Assembly: GCF_001655005.1 (NCBI RefSeq)
Contig: NZ_LXET01000062.1
Span: forward strand, 60,093 to 124,092
Direction: 5' to 3'
Origin: Hafnia paralvei ATCC 29927
Lineage (GTDB): Bacteria > Pseudomonadota > Gammaproteobacteria > Enterobacterales > Enterobacteriaceae
DNA: 64,000 nucleotides
The notes under the pieces: generated by a model
Databases searched by the model: none
The model's input: the letters and a program-made list of their open reading frames with translations, nothing else
What the model was told of the DNA's origin: nothing
Made by a program: the position numbers and the translations under genes
Shown here: positions 1 to 8,730 of the stretch, in pieces
Layout of the letters: each line of letters opens with the position of its first letter
Numbering within the stretch: position 1 is the first letter of the stretch

Positions 1-2041
1 AGCCCTTGATGCCATAATGACGCAGCATCGCATCGATTTTAGGCTCACGGCCACGGAAGTTTTTGAAGAGATTCATTGGCTCATCTGAACCACCCTGCGA
101 CAGGATATTGTCGAGGAACGCACGACCGGTATCGACGTTGAAAATCCCTTCTTCTTCAAAACGAGAGAAAGCATCAGCCGATAACAATTCTGCCCACAGA
201 TAGCTGTAATACCCAGCAGCATAACCACCAGCGAAAATATGGCTGAAGGCATGTGGGAAACGTCCCCAGCTCGGCGATGGCATCACTGCAACCAACGCTT
301 TTACCTCTTTCAACGTCTCAAGAATACGAGCGCCCTGCGCAGGATCAAACTCGGTATGCAGACGGAAGTCGAACATCCCGAACTCGAGCTGACGCAGGAT
401 AAACAGCGCCGCCTGATAGTTCTTCGCTGCCAGCATTTTATCTAACATTTCCTGAGGCAACGGTTCATTGGTCTGATAGTGACCTGAGATGAACGCCAAC
501 GCCTCTGGCTCCCAGCACCAGTTTTCCATGAACTGGCTTGGCAGCTCGACGGCATCCCACGGCACCCCGTTAATGCCAGAAACACCCGCGGTTTCAATGG
601 TGGTTAGCATGTGGTGCAAACCGTGGCCAAACTCATGGAACAGCGTTGTCACTTCATTGTGAGTGAACAGCGCAGGTTTATCGCCGATTGGGCGATTAAA
701 GTTACAGGTTAGATAAGCGACCGGTTTTTGTAAGCTGCCGTCGGCACGACGCAGACGCCCAACGCAATCATCCATCCATGCCCCGCCGCGCTTGTGTTCG
801 CGCGCGTAGAGGTCAAGATAGAAGCTACCGCGCAGTTCGCCCGTTTCATCATACAGCTCAAAGAAACGTACCTCAGAATTCCACACATCGACATCATGGC
901 GTTCTTTAGCGGTAATACCATAAATGCGTTTTACTACTTCGAACAAACCACTTAATACACGCTGCTCAGGGAAGTAAGGACGCAGTTGCTCATCGCTGAT
1001 GGAGTAAAGGTGCTGTTTCTGTTTTTCGCTGTAGTAGGTGATATCCCACGCTTCCAACTCCGTCACATCATAGTGCTTGCGGGTAAACTCACGCAGCTCA
1101 GCTAATTCCTGAGCACCCTGTGGGCGAGCACGTTCAGCTAAATCATTGAGGAATGCCAGAACCTGCTGTGGGTTCTCTGCCATTTTGGTCGCCAATGATT
1201 TATCGGCATAGGATTTAAAGCCCAGCAGCTGTGCAAGTTCGTGACGCAACTGCAGCGTTTCAGCCATGATTTCGCTATTGTCCCACTGACCTGCATTTGG
1301 TCCTTGATCGGATGCCCGCGTGGTAAACGCCTGATACATCTCATGACGTAGTTCACGGTTATCGGCATAGGTCATAACCGGCAAATAACTCGGAATATCC
1401 AGAGTGAGTAACCAGCCTTCTTTTTCTTTGGATTCTGCTAACGCTTTCGCCGCAGCCATCGCACTTTCAGGTAGGCCCGACAGCTCTTTTTCGTCGGTAA
1501 TCAGCTTGCTCCAGCCCATAGTGGCATCTAACACATTGTTGCTAAATGCTGAACCCAGCTCAGACAAACGCGCCATGATTTCACCATAACGCTGCTGTTT
1601 CTCTTTCGGTAAACCGATGCCTGACAGTTCAAAATCGCGCAGTGAATTTTCTACCGCTTTCTTCTGCGGCTTGGTGAGTACCGCAAAACCGGCACCCTCT
1701 TTCAGACTACGATAGGCTTGATATAGCCCCTCATGTTGTCCAACCCACGTGCCATACTCAGACAGCAAAGGTAGACACTGTTCGTAAGCTTCGCGCAGCT
1801 CTGGACTATTTTGTACGGAATTCAAATGACTGACCGGAGAAAAGATACGGCTCAAACGGTCATCAACTTCAGCCAGTGGCTGACACAGGTTGTCCCATGT
1901 AAATGGCGCATCTTGTGCGACCACGCGCTCAACCTCAGCACGACAATCTGCCAGTGCAGCTTTCACCGCAGGAACGATGTCTTCAGGTTTGATTTTAGAA
2001 AAGGGTGGCAGTTCGAACGGCGTCAGTAACGGATTGGTCAT
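1..2041 (-). CDS. prlC: Oligopeptidase A (M3 metallopeptidase), stop codon clipped by the window edge
   Basis: Cytoplasmic zinc oligopeptidase that degrades short peptides, including cleaved signal peptides. The reading frame starts at an ATG at 2041 (MTNPLLTPFELPPF) and runs 680 codons to position 2. Position 1 is the first base of the expected stop, so the protein is complete and only the stop codon is cut. The length equals E. coli PrlC (680 aa), and the C-terminus HYGIKG matches. The zinc motif HEFGH, within LFHEFGHGLHHML, is encoded around 620-650. Thimet oligopeptidase family. In E. coli rsmJ follows prlC; here that would lie off the left edge. Very confident. Confidence 0.96.
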   Translation of the reverse strand, partial: MTNPLLTPFELPPFSKIKPEDIVPAVKAALADCRAEVERVVAQDAPFTWDNLCQPLAEVDDRLSRIFSPVSHLNSVQNSPELREAYEQCLPLLSEYGTWVGQHEGLYQAYRSLKEGAGFAVLTKPQKKAVENSLRDFELSGIGLPKEKQQRYGEIMARLSELGSAFSNNVLDATMGWSKLITDEKELSGLPESAMAAAKALAESKEKEGWLLTLDIPSYLPVMTYADNRELRHEMYQAFTTRASDQGPNAGQWDNSEIMAETLQLRHELAQLLGFKSYADKSLATKMAENPQQVLAFLNDLAERARPQGAQELAELREFTRKHYDVTELEAWDITYYSEKQKQHLYSISDEQLRPYFPEQRVLSGLFEVVKRIYGITAKERHDVDVWNSEVRFFELYDETGELRGSFYLDLYAREHKRGGAWMDDCVGRLRRADGSLQKPVAYLTCNFNRPIGDKPALFTHNEVTTLFHEFGHGLHHMLTTIETAGVSGINGVPWDAVELPSQFMENWCWEPEALAFISGHYQTNEPLPQEMLDKMLAAKNYQAALFILRQLEFGMFDFRLHTEFDPAQGARILETLKEVKALVAVMPSPSWGRFPHAFSHIFAGGYAAGYYSYLWAELLSADAFSRFEEEGIFNVDTGRAFLDNILSQGGSDEPMNLFKNFRGREPKIDAMLRHYGIKG

Positions 2042-2256
2042 AAGGAAGCGTCCTGTATAGTTTTGCCATTAACAACGAAGGTTAACGGTCTTAGCCGCAG
2101 CAACGCGGCATATGAATAGATTCAACCAGCCGCCCAACTCTGCGAGCAACCGGTATAAAATTCGTGTTTAGATCTAAGATGAGGTTAAGTGTAGCGAAAA
2201 TCAATGGCTGGTAGGTTCAATCGCTTTGATAGGAGGCACAACAAGCCCAAATACAT

Positions 2257-2622
2257 CTAAGAGCAAGAAATCTGCTCCATAACATGATTATCGTAAGTAA
2301 TGGCAAAAAACGCAGGATAAGGGCTTTGTTGCTGCGTTTTAAACGCTAATTGCTGGTGAGAGGACAATTGCCAAGACAGGTATTTTTCACTGATGAAATA
2401 CCCGTCACCATTGCCTAATAAATCAACTAACTGTGACGTGCTTTTTGTACATAAATCGCGATCAACAGCCAGACGCCACACCATATCAAGCCGGTGCTTA
2501 GAAAGCTTCCAGCGTTGCTGATCAAATGGACTTGAGCCATAGCGTTTAAGCTGTTCTAAGCTAGAAGAGTCCTTACAGCTACACAACGTTAGTACGAGGG
2601 CTATGATACTAAAAATGTACAA
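2257..2622 (-). CDS. Putative small lipoprotein, function unknown
   Basis: 121 aa protein I do not recognise. It starts with TTG, supported by a very strong ribosome site (GGAGG six bases upstream). It opens with a hydrophobic stretch (IFSIIALVLTLCSC) that looks like a lipoprotein signal with cysteine at about residue 16. The rest is hydrophilic and ends in a cysteine-containing tail (EQISCS). It overlaps the upstream gene by 14 bases and its ribosome site lies inside that gene, so the two are probably translationally coupled. A partner or protector of the upstream protein is possible but unproven. Confident it is a gene, not of its role. Confidence 0.6.
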   Translation of the reverse strand: MYIFSIIALVLTLCSCKDSSSLEQLKRYGSSPFDQQRWKLSKHRLDMVWRLAVDRDLCTKSTSQLVDLLGNGDGYFISEKYLSWQLSSHQQLAFKTQQQSPYPAFFAITYDNHVMEQISCS

Positions 2623-3142
2623 GTCTCCCTCCTTGCGCAGCTTTTAAGCACATTTCTGCAAGCTCATTATTGGGTCTTTGTGTTTGTCCAATATCCGCAC
2701 CAACATAGTTATTAGCCATGTCCATACGCCTTTCTTCTCTCGGGTTATTAGGAAAGCGCTCATGCGCGTTGAGGTAATCCAGTGCGTCGTAATACCCCAA
2801 ATCCCTCGATAATAAAGCCGCGAAATAGCAATGCCTAAATGCATCAGACATATCATTATGGCCATTGTGACCAAATATCTGGATAGTTTTTTGCGTCGCC
2901 TCATCTGCCGAGAAGCGTATTACCGGGGCGCTGTAAGGACAACTCGCCACAAATAATTTTTCCGACTCACTCAACATATCAAATTGCTGCAATAACCCCA
3001 TTGTAAATCCCTTTTGCATGGCATTCCTTGTCACACAATTATCTGCTTTCAAGATTCGACCATTCTTTATCTGTATCACAAAACCAATATGCGATAATCC
3101 ATAAAGTCTTTCATCGCCATACCGTTTATACTTAACCGTCAC
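2609..3142 (-). CDS. DUF6973-like protein, probably a lipoprotein with a disrupted signal peptide
   Basis: 177 aa from a GTG at 3142. The N-terminal half (residues 1-85) is unfamiliar. The C-terminal half carries GHNGHNDMSDAFRH (about 91-104) and MDMANNYVGADIG (about 140-152), a His/Asp/Arg-rich helical pattern I associate with DUF6973, an uncharacterised domain also found at the ends of some polymorphic toxins; that assignment is from memory. Upstream of the GTG the same frame stays open to a TGA at 3197-3199 and reads LLFWAAGVAACQQ, a convincing lipoprotein signal with a VAAC lipobox, yet it has no ATG/GTG/TTG start. A GTG at 3200 in another frame would supply a basic N-terminus after a one-base shift. 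So either a frameshift broke the signal peptide or the start is unusual. Overlaps the next gene, 2257-2622. Confidence 0.6.
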   Translation of the reverse strand: MTVKYKRYGDERLYGLSHIGFVIQIKNGRILKADNCVTRNAMQKGFTMGLLQQFDMLSESEKLFVASCPYSAPVIRFSADEATQKTIQIFGHNGHNDMSDAFRHCYFAALLSRDLGYYDALDYLNAHERFPNNPREERRMDMANNYVGADIGQTQRPNNELAEMCLKAAQGGRLVHF

Positions 3143-3267
3143 CTGCTGACATGCCGCGACGCCCGCAGCCCAAAAGAGCAGACTCGCTGTGCCTTGTCAC
3201 GGTCCTAATTTACCTATCCTAATGATTTTGTTTTAGTTATTAGAATATACGAAAGTTTAAATTCACT

Positions 3268-4110
3268 ATGCTCAGTTATCGCCACAGTTTTCACGCCGGC
3301 AATCATGCCGATGTCCTCAAACATACCGTTCAGAGCTTGATCATTGAATCGCTGAAAGAAAAGGATAAGCCTTTCCTTTATCTGGACACGCATTCCGGCG
3401 CGGGGCGTTATCAGCTCAGTGGTGAGCATGCTGAAAAAACGGGTGAATACCTAGAAGGTATCGCTCGTATCTGGCAGCGTGACGATATTCCCGCCGAGCT
3501 GGAAGCCTATCTTAGCGCGGTTAAACACTTTAACCGCGGGGAGCAACTGCGTTACTACCCAGGTTCGCCGTTGATTGCTCGTCAGTTATTACGCGATTTT
3601 GACAAAATTCATCTGACCGAACTGCATCCGACCGATTTCCCTCTCCTGCGTAATGAATTCGCTAAAGACGAGCGCGCAAAAGTGATGAAAGCTGACGGTT
3701 ACCAACAGTTGAAATCACAGCTGCCACCCCTGTCGCGCCGTGGTTTCGTGCTAATCGATCCGCCGTACGAGATGAAAACCGATTATCAGGACGTGGTGAA
3801 AGGTATTCAGGAAGGCTATAAGCGCTTCGCTACTGGCGTATATGCGTTGTGGTATCCCGTTGTCCTGCGTCAGCAGATCAAACGAATGACGCGCGATTTA
3901 CAAGACACCGGTATCCGTCGCATTCTGCAAATTGAGCTCGCGGTCCGCCCAGACAGCGATCAGCGCGGCATGACCGCTTCCGGCATGATTGTCATTAACC
4001 CGCCGTGGAAGCTGGAACAGCAAATGCGCGACGTGCTGCCTTGGCTACACAAGGTATTGGTACCTGAAGGTACTGGCCACGCGAAAGTGGAATGGATTGT
4101 GCCTGAGTAA
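3268..4110 (+). CDS. rlmJ: 23S rRNA (adenine-2030-N6)-methyltransferase
   Basis: RlmJ methylates N6 of A2030 in 23S rRNA using S-adenosylmethionine. The 280 aa length and N-terminus MLSYRHSFHAGNHADVLKH are those of E. coli RlmJ (YhiR). An SAM-binding region contains HSGAGRY (about residue 50), and the catalytic DPPYE motif follows LID at about residue 164. It is divergent from the lipoprotein-like pair and convergent with recQ. In E. coli prlC and rlmJ are also neighbours, but recQ is elsewhere, so the right-hand junction is a rearrangement relative to that genome. Confidence 0.96.
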   Translation: MLSYRHSFHAGNHADVLKHTVQSLIIESLKEKDKPFLYLDTHSGAGRYQLSGEHAEKTGEYLEGIARIWQRDDIPAELEAYLSAVKHFNRGEQLRYYPGSPLIARQLLRDFDKIHLTELHPTDFPLLRNEFAKDERAKVMKADGYQQLKSQLPPLSRRGFVLIDPPYEMKTDYQDVVKGIQEGYKRFATGVYALWYPVVLRQQIKRMTRDLQDTGIRRILQIELAVRPDSDQRGMTASGMIVINPPWKLEQQMRDVLPWLHKVLVPEGTGHAKVEWIVPE

Positions 4111-4139
4111 GAAAAAGTAAGACGTAAGAAATAACGGAA

Positions 4140-4166
4140 GTCTCCCTCGGAAGAACTGGGGGAGAC
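4140..4166. terminator. Hairpin between convergent rlmJ and recQ
   Basis: GTCTCCC at 4140-4146 pairs with GGGAGAC at 4160-4166. There is no clear T-run, so it is a weak bidirectional terminator candidate at the end of two convergent genes. Confidence 0.4.
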
Positions 4167-4183
4167 GAAATTCCCCCTAAAGA

Positions 4184-6022
4184 CTACTCATCATCACCGT
4201 CGACGTGCTCTCGTATCAGCGTCATAAACGGTGCACCGAAACGATCGAGTTTACGCTGCCCCACACCGTTAATACTCAGCAATTCGCTGGCACGAATCGG
4301 CATCTGCTCGGCCATTTCTAACAATGTTGCATCGTTGAAAACCACGTATGGCGGAATGTTTTCCTCATCGGCAATGGCTTTGCGTAGCTTACGCAATTTG
4401 GCAAACAGCTTGCGATCATAGTTTCCGCCGTAATTTTTACTGGCATGGCTACTGCTGCTGCGTGATTTGAGATTTATCACGCGCGGAACAGCAAGCTGCA
4501 AAGGTACTTCACCGCGCAGCACGGGACGAGCAGACTCCGTTAGCTGTAGCGCGGAATGCATAGCAATATTTTGTGTCACTAATCCTAAATGAATGAGCTG
4601 ACGCAATACGCTAACCCAGTGCTCAGTAGTGTGATCGCGCCCTAGCCCATAAACCTTGAGTTTGTCATGCCCGAACTCGCGAATACGGGTATTGTTTGCG
4701 CCGCGCAAAATTTCCACCACGTAACCAATACCAAATCGCTGTCCAACGCGAGCAATCGCCGACAGCGCTTTTTGCGCATCTTCCAAACCATCGTAACGCT
4801 TGGGTGGGTCGAGACAAATATCGCAGTTGCCACACGATTCCTGTCGCCCTTCCCCAAAGTAATTCAGCAGAACTAAACGACGACAGGTCTGTGCTTCGGC
4901 AAACGCATTCATCGCATTGAGTTTATGGCGCTCAATCTCTTTTTGCTGCCCTTCAGGTTTCTCTTCTAAACAGCGACGCAACCACGCCATATCGGCAGGA
5001 TCGTAAAGCAACACGGCTTCAGCAGGTAAACCATCGCGCCCAGCACGACCGGTTTCCTGATAGTAAGCTTCGATATTACGTGGAATATCAAAGTGAACCA
5101 CGAAGCGCACGTTAGGCTTGTTGATCCCCATGCCAAACGCCACTGTCGCCACCACAATCTGCAAATCATCACGCTGAAAAGCGTCTTGCACCGAAGAGCG
5201 ATGCTCGTGATCGAGCCCTGCATGATAGGCTCCGACGCTGAAACCACGGCTTTGCAGACGGGCGGTAGTGTCTTCCACTTTCGCACGGCTGTTACAGTAG
5301 ATAATGCCGGATTTTCCACGCTGTTCTTGAACAAAACGGATCAGCTGATCGAGCGGTTTGAATTTTTCAATCAGGGTGTAACGAATATTTGGGCGATCAA
5401 AGCTGCTGACCTGCACCAGAGGATCGTTGAGCGACAGCAAACGCTCAATATCATTCCGCGTTGCATCGTCGGCGGTCGCGGTTAACGCGATAACCGGAAT
5501 ATCTGGGAAACGCTGTTTTATTAGACCTAACGCGCTATATTCAGGGCGGAAATCATGTCCCCACTGCGAAATACAATGCGCTTCATCGACCGCAAGCAAC
5601 GAGGGGTTCCAGTGGGGAAGTTGATCGAGGAAGTTATCCATCATCAACCGCTCTGGCGCGATATACAGCAGCTTTATCGCTCCGCTGCGACACCCAGCGT
5701 AAACTTCCTGTTGCTGTTCACGGTTTTGCGTGGAGTTAAGACACGCAGCGCTCACACCGTTGGCCTGTAGCTGATCGACCTGATCTTTCATCAGGGAAAT
5801 CAACGGTGAAACCACCAGCGTTAAGCCATCCATAACTAACGCAGGGATCTGATAACACAGAGACTTGCCGCCCCCGGTTGGCATCACAACCAGACAATCC
5901 CGGCCAGCGATCGCAGCATTGATAATCGTTTGCTGCCCAGGACGGAATTGCTGATACCCGAACGTATCGCGCAAAACCTGTTCTGCCAGCATTTCTGCGT
6001 TGATAACTGCTGCCGTTGCCAC
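4184..6022 (-). CDS. recQ: ATP-dependent DNA helicase RecQ
   Basis: 3'-5' superfamily 2 helicase acting in RecF-pathway recombination and fork restart. Walker A GGGKS at about 50-54, DEAH box (VDEAHC) near 146-149, helicase C-domain with QETGRAGRDG, a zinc-binding RQC region with the cysteines in ESCGNCDIC (near 397-405), and a C-terminal HRDC domain. I place the start at GTG 6022, not at the TTG at 6034: AGGAG lies six bases upstream, and the protein then aligns residue for residue with the E. coli N-terminus up to FGYQQF. Length 612 aa against 609. Followed upstream by pldA, as in E. coli. Confidence 0.96.
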   Translation of the reverse strand: MATAAVINAEMLAEQVLRDTFGYQQFRPGQQTIINAAIAGRDCLVVMPTGGGKSLCYQIPALVMDGLTLVVSPLISLMKDQVDQLQANGVSAACLNSTQNREQQQEVYAGCRSGAIKLLYIAPERLMMDNFLDQLPHWNPSLLAVDEAHCISQWGHDFRPEYSALGLIKQRFPDIPVIALTATADDATRNDIERLLSLNDPLVQVSSFDRPNIRYTLIEKFKPLDQLIRFVQEQRGKSGIIYCNSRAKVEDTTARLQSRGFSVGAYHAGLDHEHRSSVQDAFQRDDLQIVVATVAFGMGINKPNVRFVVHFDIPRNIEAYYQETGRAGRDGLPAEAVLLYDPADMAWLRRCLEEKPEGQQKEIERHKLNAMNAFAEAQTCRRLVLLNYFGEGRQESCGNCDICLDPPKRYDGLEDAQKALSAIARVGQRFGIGYVVEILRGANNTRIREFGHDKLKVYGLGRDHTTEHWVSVLRQLIHLGLVTQNIAMHSALQLTESARPVLRGEVPLQLAVPRVINLKSRSSSSHASKNYGGNYDRKLFAKLRKLRKAIADEENIPPYVVFNDATLLEMAEQMPIRASELLSINGVGQRKLDRFGAPFMTLIREHVDGDDE

Positions 6023-6117
6023 GCTGCTCCTCAACCAAAGGGGGTGATAGTAAATACCGGCGCTATTTTAGGCGTATGCACCGGTTTTGTCGTTAGCGGA
6101 TGTGCGCTGATTACAAA

Positions 6118-6996
6118 TTACATAAAATCGTTGAGCATAATACCGACGCCGAAGCGAGTTTGATTGAAGTTATAGTCAATCATCGACTCACCATAGCCGC
6201 TAAATAGCTGAGTATAAAAACGAACACTCTTGGTCAACGGGTAGCTCCAGCCCAACTCACCACCACCATAGCCGGTATTCCAGTTATAGTGCCCCTTCGC
6301 CGTCAAGATGCTTTCCCCCCATTGATAACCGATCTGGGCTTCGTAATAGCCCATATACTTGGTGATATCTGGATTATCATCTTTGCTACTGCTTTCGGGG
6401 ATGCGATACCACGGTTTAATCTGCGCCTGGAAGTTACCATTTTGCGCCATCAGGCGCGCATAAACGCGGTTCCAACTGCGCGAGGTGGGATCGGAGCGCC
6501 CGTTAGACTGATGATTAAAACCCGTTTCAATATCACGCAGAGTCCAGTCACCGAGCTGGTAGTCCGTCGACCAGCCAACAAACAGCTGTGGCTCGTAGTT
6601 TGTCTCGCGGAAGGGAGAAGAAGCACTGCGGTTGAAGGCCTGCCACCACGAGCGCTGAGTATAGGACATCCCTAACACCGAATTATCGCCCGCGATACCC
6701 CGAATGAGAGGGAAGGCCAAACTCAACTGAAATTTAACTTCATCTTTACGTGCGTCATCTGCCCAATCATACGACTGAATAGCTTCTTTATTCACGTCGC
6801 TCGTTTCAGTGTAGAGCAGGTAGTTCGTATCATAAGGGTAAAGCGTGAATGGGTTATCGTGTTCAAGTAACATGTTCGCAATAATGCTACCTTTCACCAA
6901 TGGCTTATCGTGAACCTGCTTTACCGTAGCCTCTTCCGCCTGAACCGCCGCAGGAACTGCTAGCAGTCCCGCTAACATCATCCATCCCATCCGCAT
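6118..6996 (-). CDS. pldA: Outer membrane phospholipase A
   Basis: OMPLA, a 12-stranded outer membrane beta-barrel that hydrolyses surface-exposed phospholipids when dimerised with calcium, helping to keep outer membrane asymmetry. 292 aa with a signal peptide (MRMGWMMLAGLLAVPAAVQA, cut before EEATVK). Catalytic His162 and Ser164 in NHQSNGRSD and Asn176 in SWNR are all present in precursor numbering. The barrel ends GVGIMLNDFM. Same strand as recQ, with 95 bases between the two; yigI is divergent on the other side. Confidence 0.97.
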   Translation of the reverse strand: MRMGWMMLAGLLAVPAAVQAEEATVKQVHDKPLVKGSIIANMLLEHDNPFTLYPYDTNYLLYTETSDVNKEAIQSYDWADDARKDEVKFQLSLAFPLIRGIAGDNSVLGMSYTQRSWWQAFNRSASSPFRETNYEPQLFVGWSTDYQLGDWTLRDIETGFNHQSNGRSDPTSRSWNRVYARLMAQNGNFQAQIKPWYRIPESSSKDDNPDITKYMGYYEAQIGYQWGESILTAKGHYNWNTGYGGGELGWSYPLTKSVRFYTQLFSGYGESMIDYNFNQTRFGVGIMLNDFM

Positions 6997-7184
6997 TATT
7001 GATACCCCTTCGAGGAAAATAGTTACGCCATAAATGATTCAAAGGCGACATTCTACACGGAAGGGGCGCTGCGTGAACGTTCATCATTCTTATTGGCGCT
7101 GGAAACAAACAATCATTAAGCATAATATCAACATAAAATTAACAATAACGTTTGTATGTCATCTGCGAAAGAAAGGAACGTTCC

Positions 7185-7655
7185 ATGTCTCCCACTTTTT
7201 TAACCCGTGAAAAAGCTAGCGCCCTGATTAGTGAAATCTTCGTTTACCACATGCCGTTTAACCGCTCTCTGGGTTTAGAACTTCAGCGCTTCGAAGCAGA
7301 CTATGCCGAGCTGGTTTTCGATTCCAAAGAGATGTTAGTGGGCAATGCGCATCAGAAGATTTTACACGGCGGCGTTATCGCATCGGTGCTAGACGTATGC
7401 GCTGGGCTGGTTTGCGTGGGTTCCGCGCTGCTGCGCCACGATGAAATAACACAAGAGGAGTTGTTGGCTCGGCTATCGAAAATGGGCACCATCGATATGC
7501 GGGTAGACTATCTGCGCCCTGGACGCGGTGAGCGTTTCACCGCCAGCGGCAGCCTATTACGTGCCGGTAATAAAGTCGCCGTAGCGCGTGTAGAACTCCA
7601 CAACGAACAAAACCTCCATATCGCTTCAGCGACCGCCACGTATATGGTCGGTTAG
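7185..7655 (+). CDS. yigI: Hotdog-fold acyl-CoA thioesterase YigI
   Basis: 156 aa single-domain hotdog protein of the PaaI-like thioesterase type. E. coli YigI is reported to be a medium/long-chain acyl-CoA thioesterase; I take the function from the family. The conserved core ILHGGVIASVLDVCAGL (about 60-76) and RVDYLRPGRGERF are present. I start it at the ATG at 7185 because AAAGGAAC lies just upstream and the length then equals E. coli (155 aa). An ATG at 7152 would add eleven residues without a ribosome site. Confidence 0.93.
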   Translation: MSPTFLTREKASALISEIFVYHMPFNRSLGLELQRFEADYAELVFDSKEMLVGNAHQKILHGGVIASVLDVCAGLVCVGSALLRHDEITQEELLARLSKMGTIDMRVDYLRPGRGERFTASGSLLRAGNKVAVARVELHNEQNLHIASATATYMVG

Positions 7656-7730
7656 GCAGCATTTTTTACCGGTTTCTCACGAAATCTTGGGATAAGTTAG
7701 GGTTAATAGGATCATCTTCGTTACCACTAT

Positions 7731-7789
7731 GAAACATTCCGAGAAAATACAGTAGACTCAGCGCCTATTCATTTTTTCGGAAGTGTTTC
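7731..7789 (+). promoter_or_regulatory. Inverted repeat covering the rarD ribosome binding site
   Basis: The arm at 7731-7748 (GAAACATTCCGAGAAAAT) is almost the reverse complement of 7771-7789, with about 22 bases between them. The right arm contains GGAAG (7779-7783), the only plausible ribosome site for the rarD ATG at 7790. Folding in RNA would hide it. Function is inferred. Confidence 0.45.
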
Positions 7790-8680
7790 ATGGATTCGCA
7801 ACAAACTCGTCATGGCATTCTGTTTGCTCTGGCTGCCTATTTTATCTGGGGCATAGCACCTGCTTATTTCAAGCTGATTCAGCAGGTCCCCCCCACTGAA
7901 ATCCTGACCCACCGCGTAATCTGGTCATTCTTCTTCATGCTGGTCTTGCTTTCATTGAGCAAAAACTGGTCTAAGGTTCGCGCACTGGCCAAAACGCCTG
8001 CCAAGATCGGCTTGCTGGCACTTAGCGCCTGTTTAATCGGCGGCAACTGGTTGCTGTTTATCTGGGCGGTAAACAATAATCATATGCTAGAGGCCAGCCT
8101 CGGATACTTTATTAATCCGCTGGTAAACGTTTTGCTCGGGGTGGTTTTCCTCGGTGAGCGCTTCCGCCGGATGCAGTGGATTGCGTTAGCTCTCGCCGTT
8201 TGTGGTGTGCTCATTCAGCTGTGGAAATTTGGCTCAGTGCCAGTTATTTCACTTGGGCTAGCCTTCAGCTTTGCATTTTATGGTTTGATTCGTAAGAAAA
8301 TCGCGGTCGATGCTCAAACCGGTATGCTGATTGAAACTCTGTGGTTACTGCCCGTTGCCGCTATCTATCTATTTGGCATCGCTGACAGTGCGACCAGCCA
8401 CCTGAGCGCAAACCCAATCTCGCTTAACCTACTGCTGATCGCAGCAGGTATTGTCACAACGATTCCACTGCTGTTCTTCACCGCTGCCGCGACGCGCCTG
8501 CGGTTGTCCACACTAGGTTTCTTCCAGTACCTTGGCCCAACGCTGATGTTTATTCTGGCCATTACGTTCTACAACGAGCAGATGACGCAGGATAAATTAG
8601 TTGCCTTCGGCTTTATCTGGGCGGCGCTGTTGCTGTTTATTCTGGATGCACTGTATACGCAGAGAAAGTTGCGGAGCTAA
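7790..8680 (+). CDS. rarD: EamA-family transporter RarD
   Basis: 296 aa inner membrane protein with ten predicted hydrophobic segments, made of two EamA repeats of the drug/metabolite transporter superfamily. RarD is named for a chloramphenicol-resistance phenotype; its physiological substrate is unsettled. The family start MDSQQTRHGILFALAAYF, the charged loop GERFRRMQW, and a late segment FFQYLGPTLMFILAITF are visible. It lies downstream of yigI in the same direction, with 134 bases between holding an inverted repeat that could hide its ribosome site. Confidence 0.94.
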   Translation: MDSQQTRHGILFALAAYFIWGIAPAYFKLIQQVPPTEILTHRVIWSFFFMLVLLSLSKNWSKVRALAKTPAKIGLLALSACLIGGNWLLFIWAVNNNHMLEASLGYFINPLVNVLLGVVFLGERFRRMQWIALALAVCGVLIQLWKFGSVPVISLGLAFSFAFYGLIRKKIAVDAQTGMLIETLWLLPVAAIYLFGIADSATSHLSANPISLNLLLIAAGIVTTIPLLFFTAAATRLRLSTLGFFQYLGPTLMFILAITFYNEQMTQDKLVAFGFIWAALLLFILDALYTQRKLRS

Positions 8681-8687
8681 CGCGGAT

Positions 8688-8712
8688 ATCCCTCCCCATC
8701 AAGGGGAGGGAT
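8688..8712. terminator. GC-rich hairpin between convergent rarD and corA
   Basis: ATCCCTCCCC at 8688-8697 pairs perfectly with GGGGAGGGAT at 8703-8712 around a five-base loop. No T-run follows on either strand. It is well placed to end both convergent transcripts. Confidence 0.55.
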
Positions 8713-8730
8713 GAGAGGAAATACTGCGGG

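Noticed and set aside
6023..6034. TTG start for recQ
   Set aside because: It lies upstream of the AGGAG that serves the GTG at 6022, and the GTG start matches the E. coli N-terminus.
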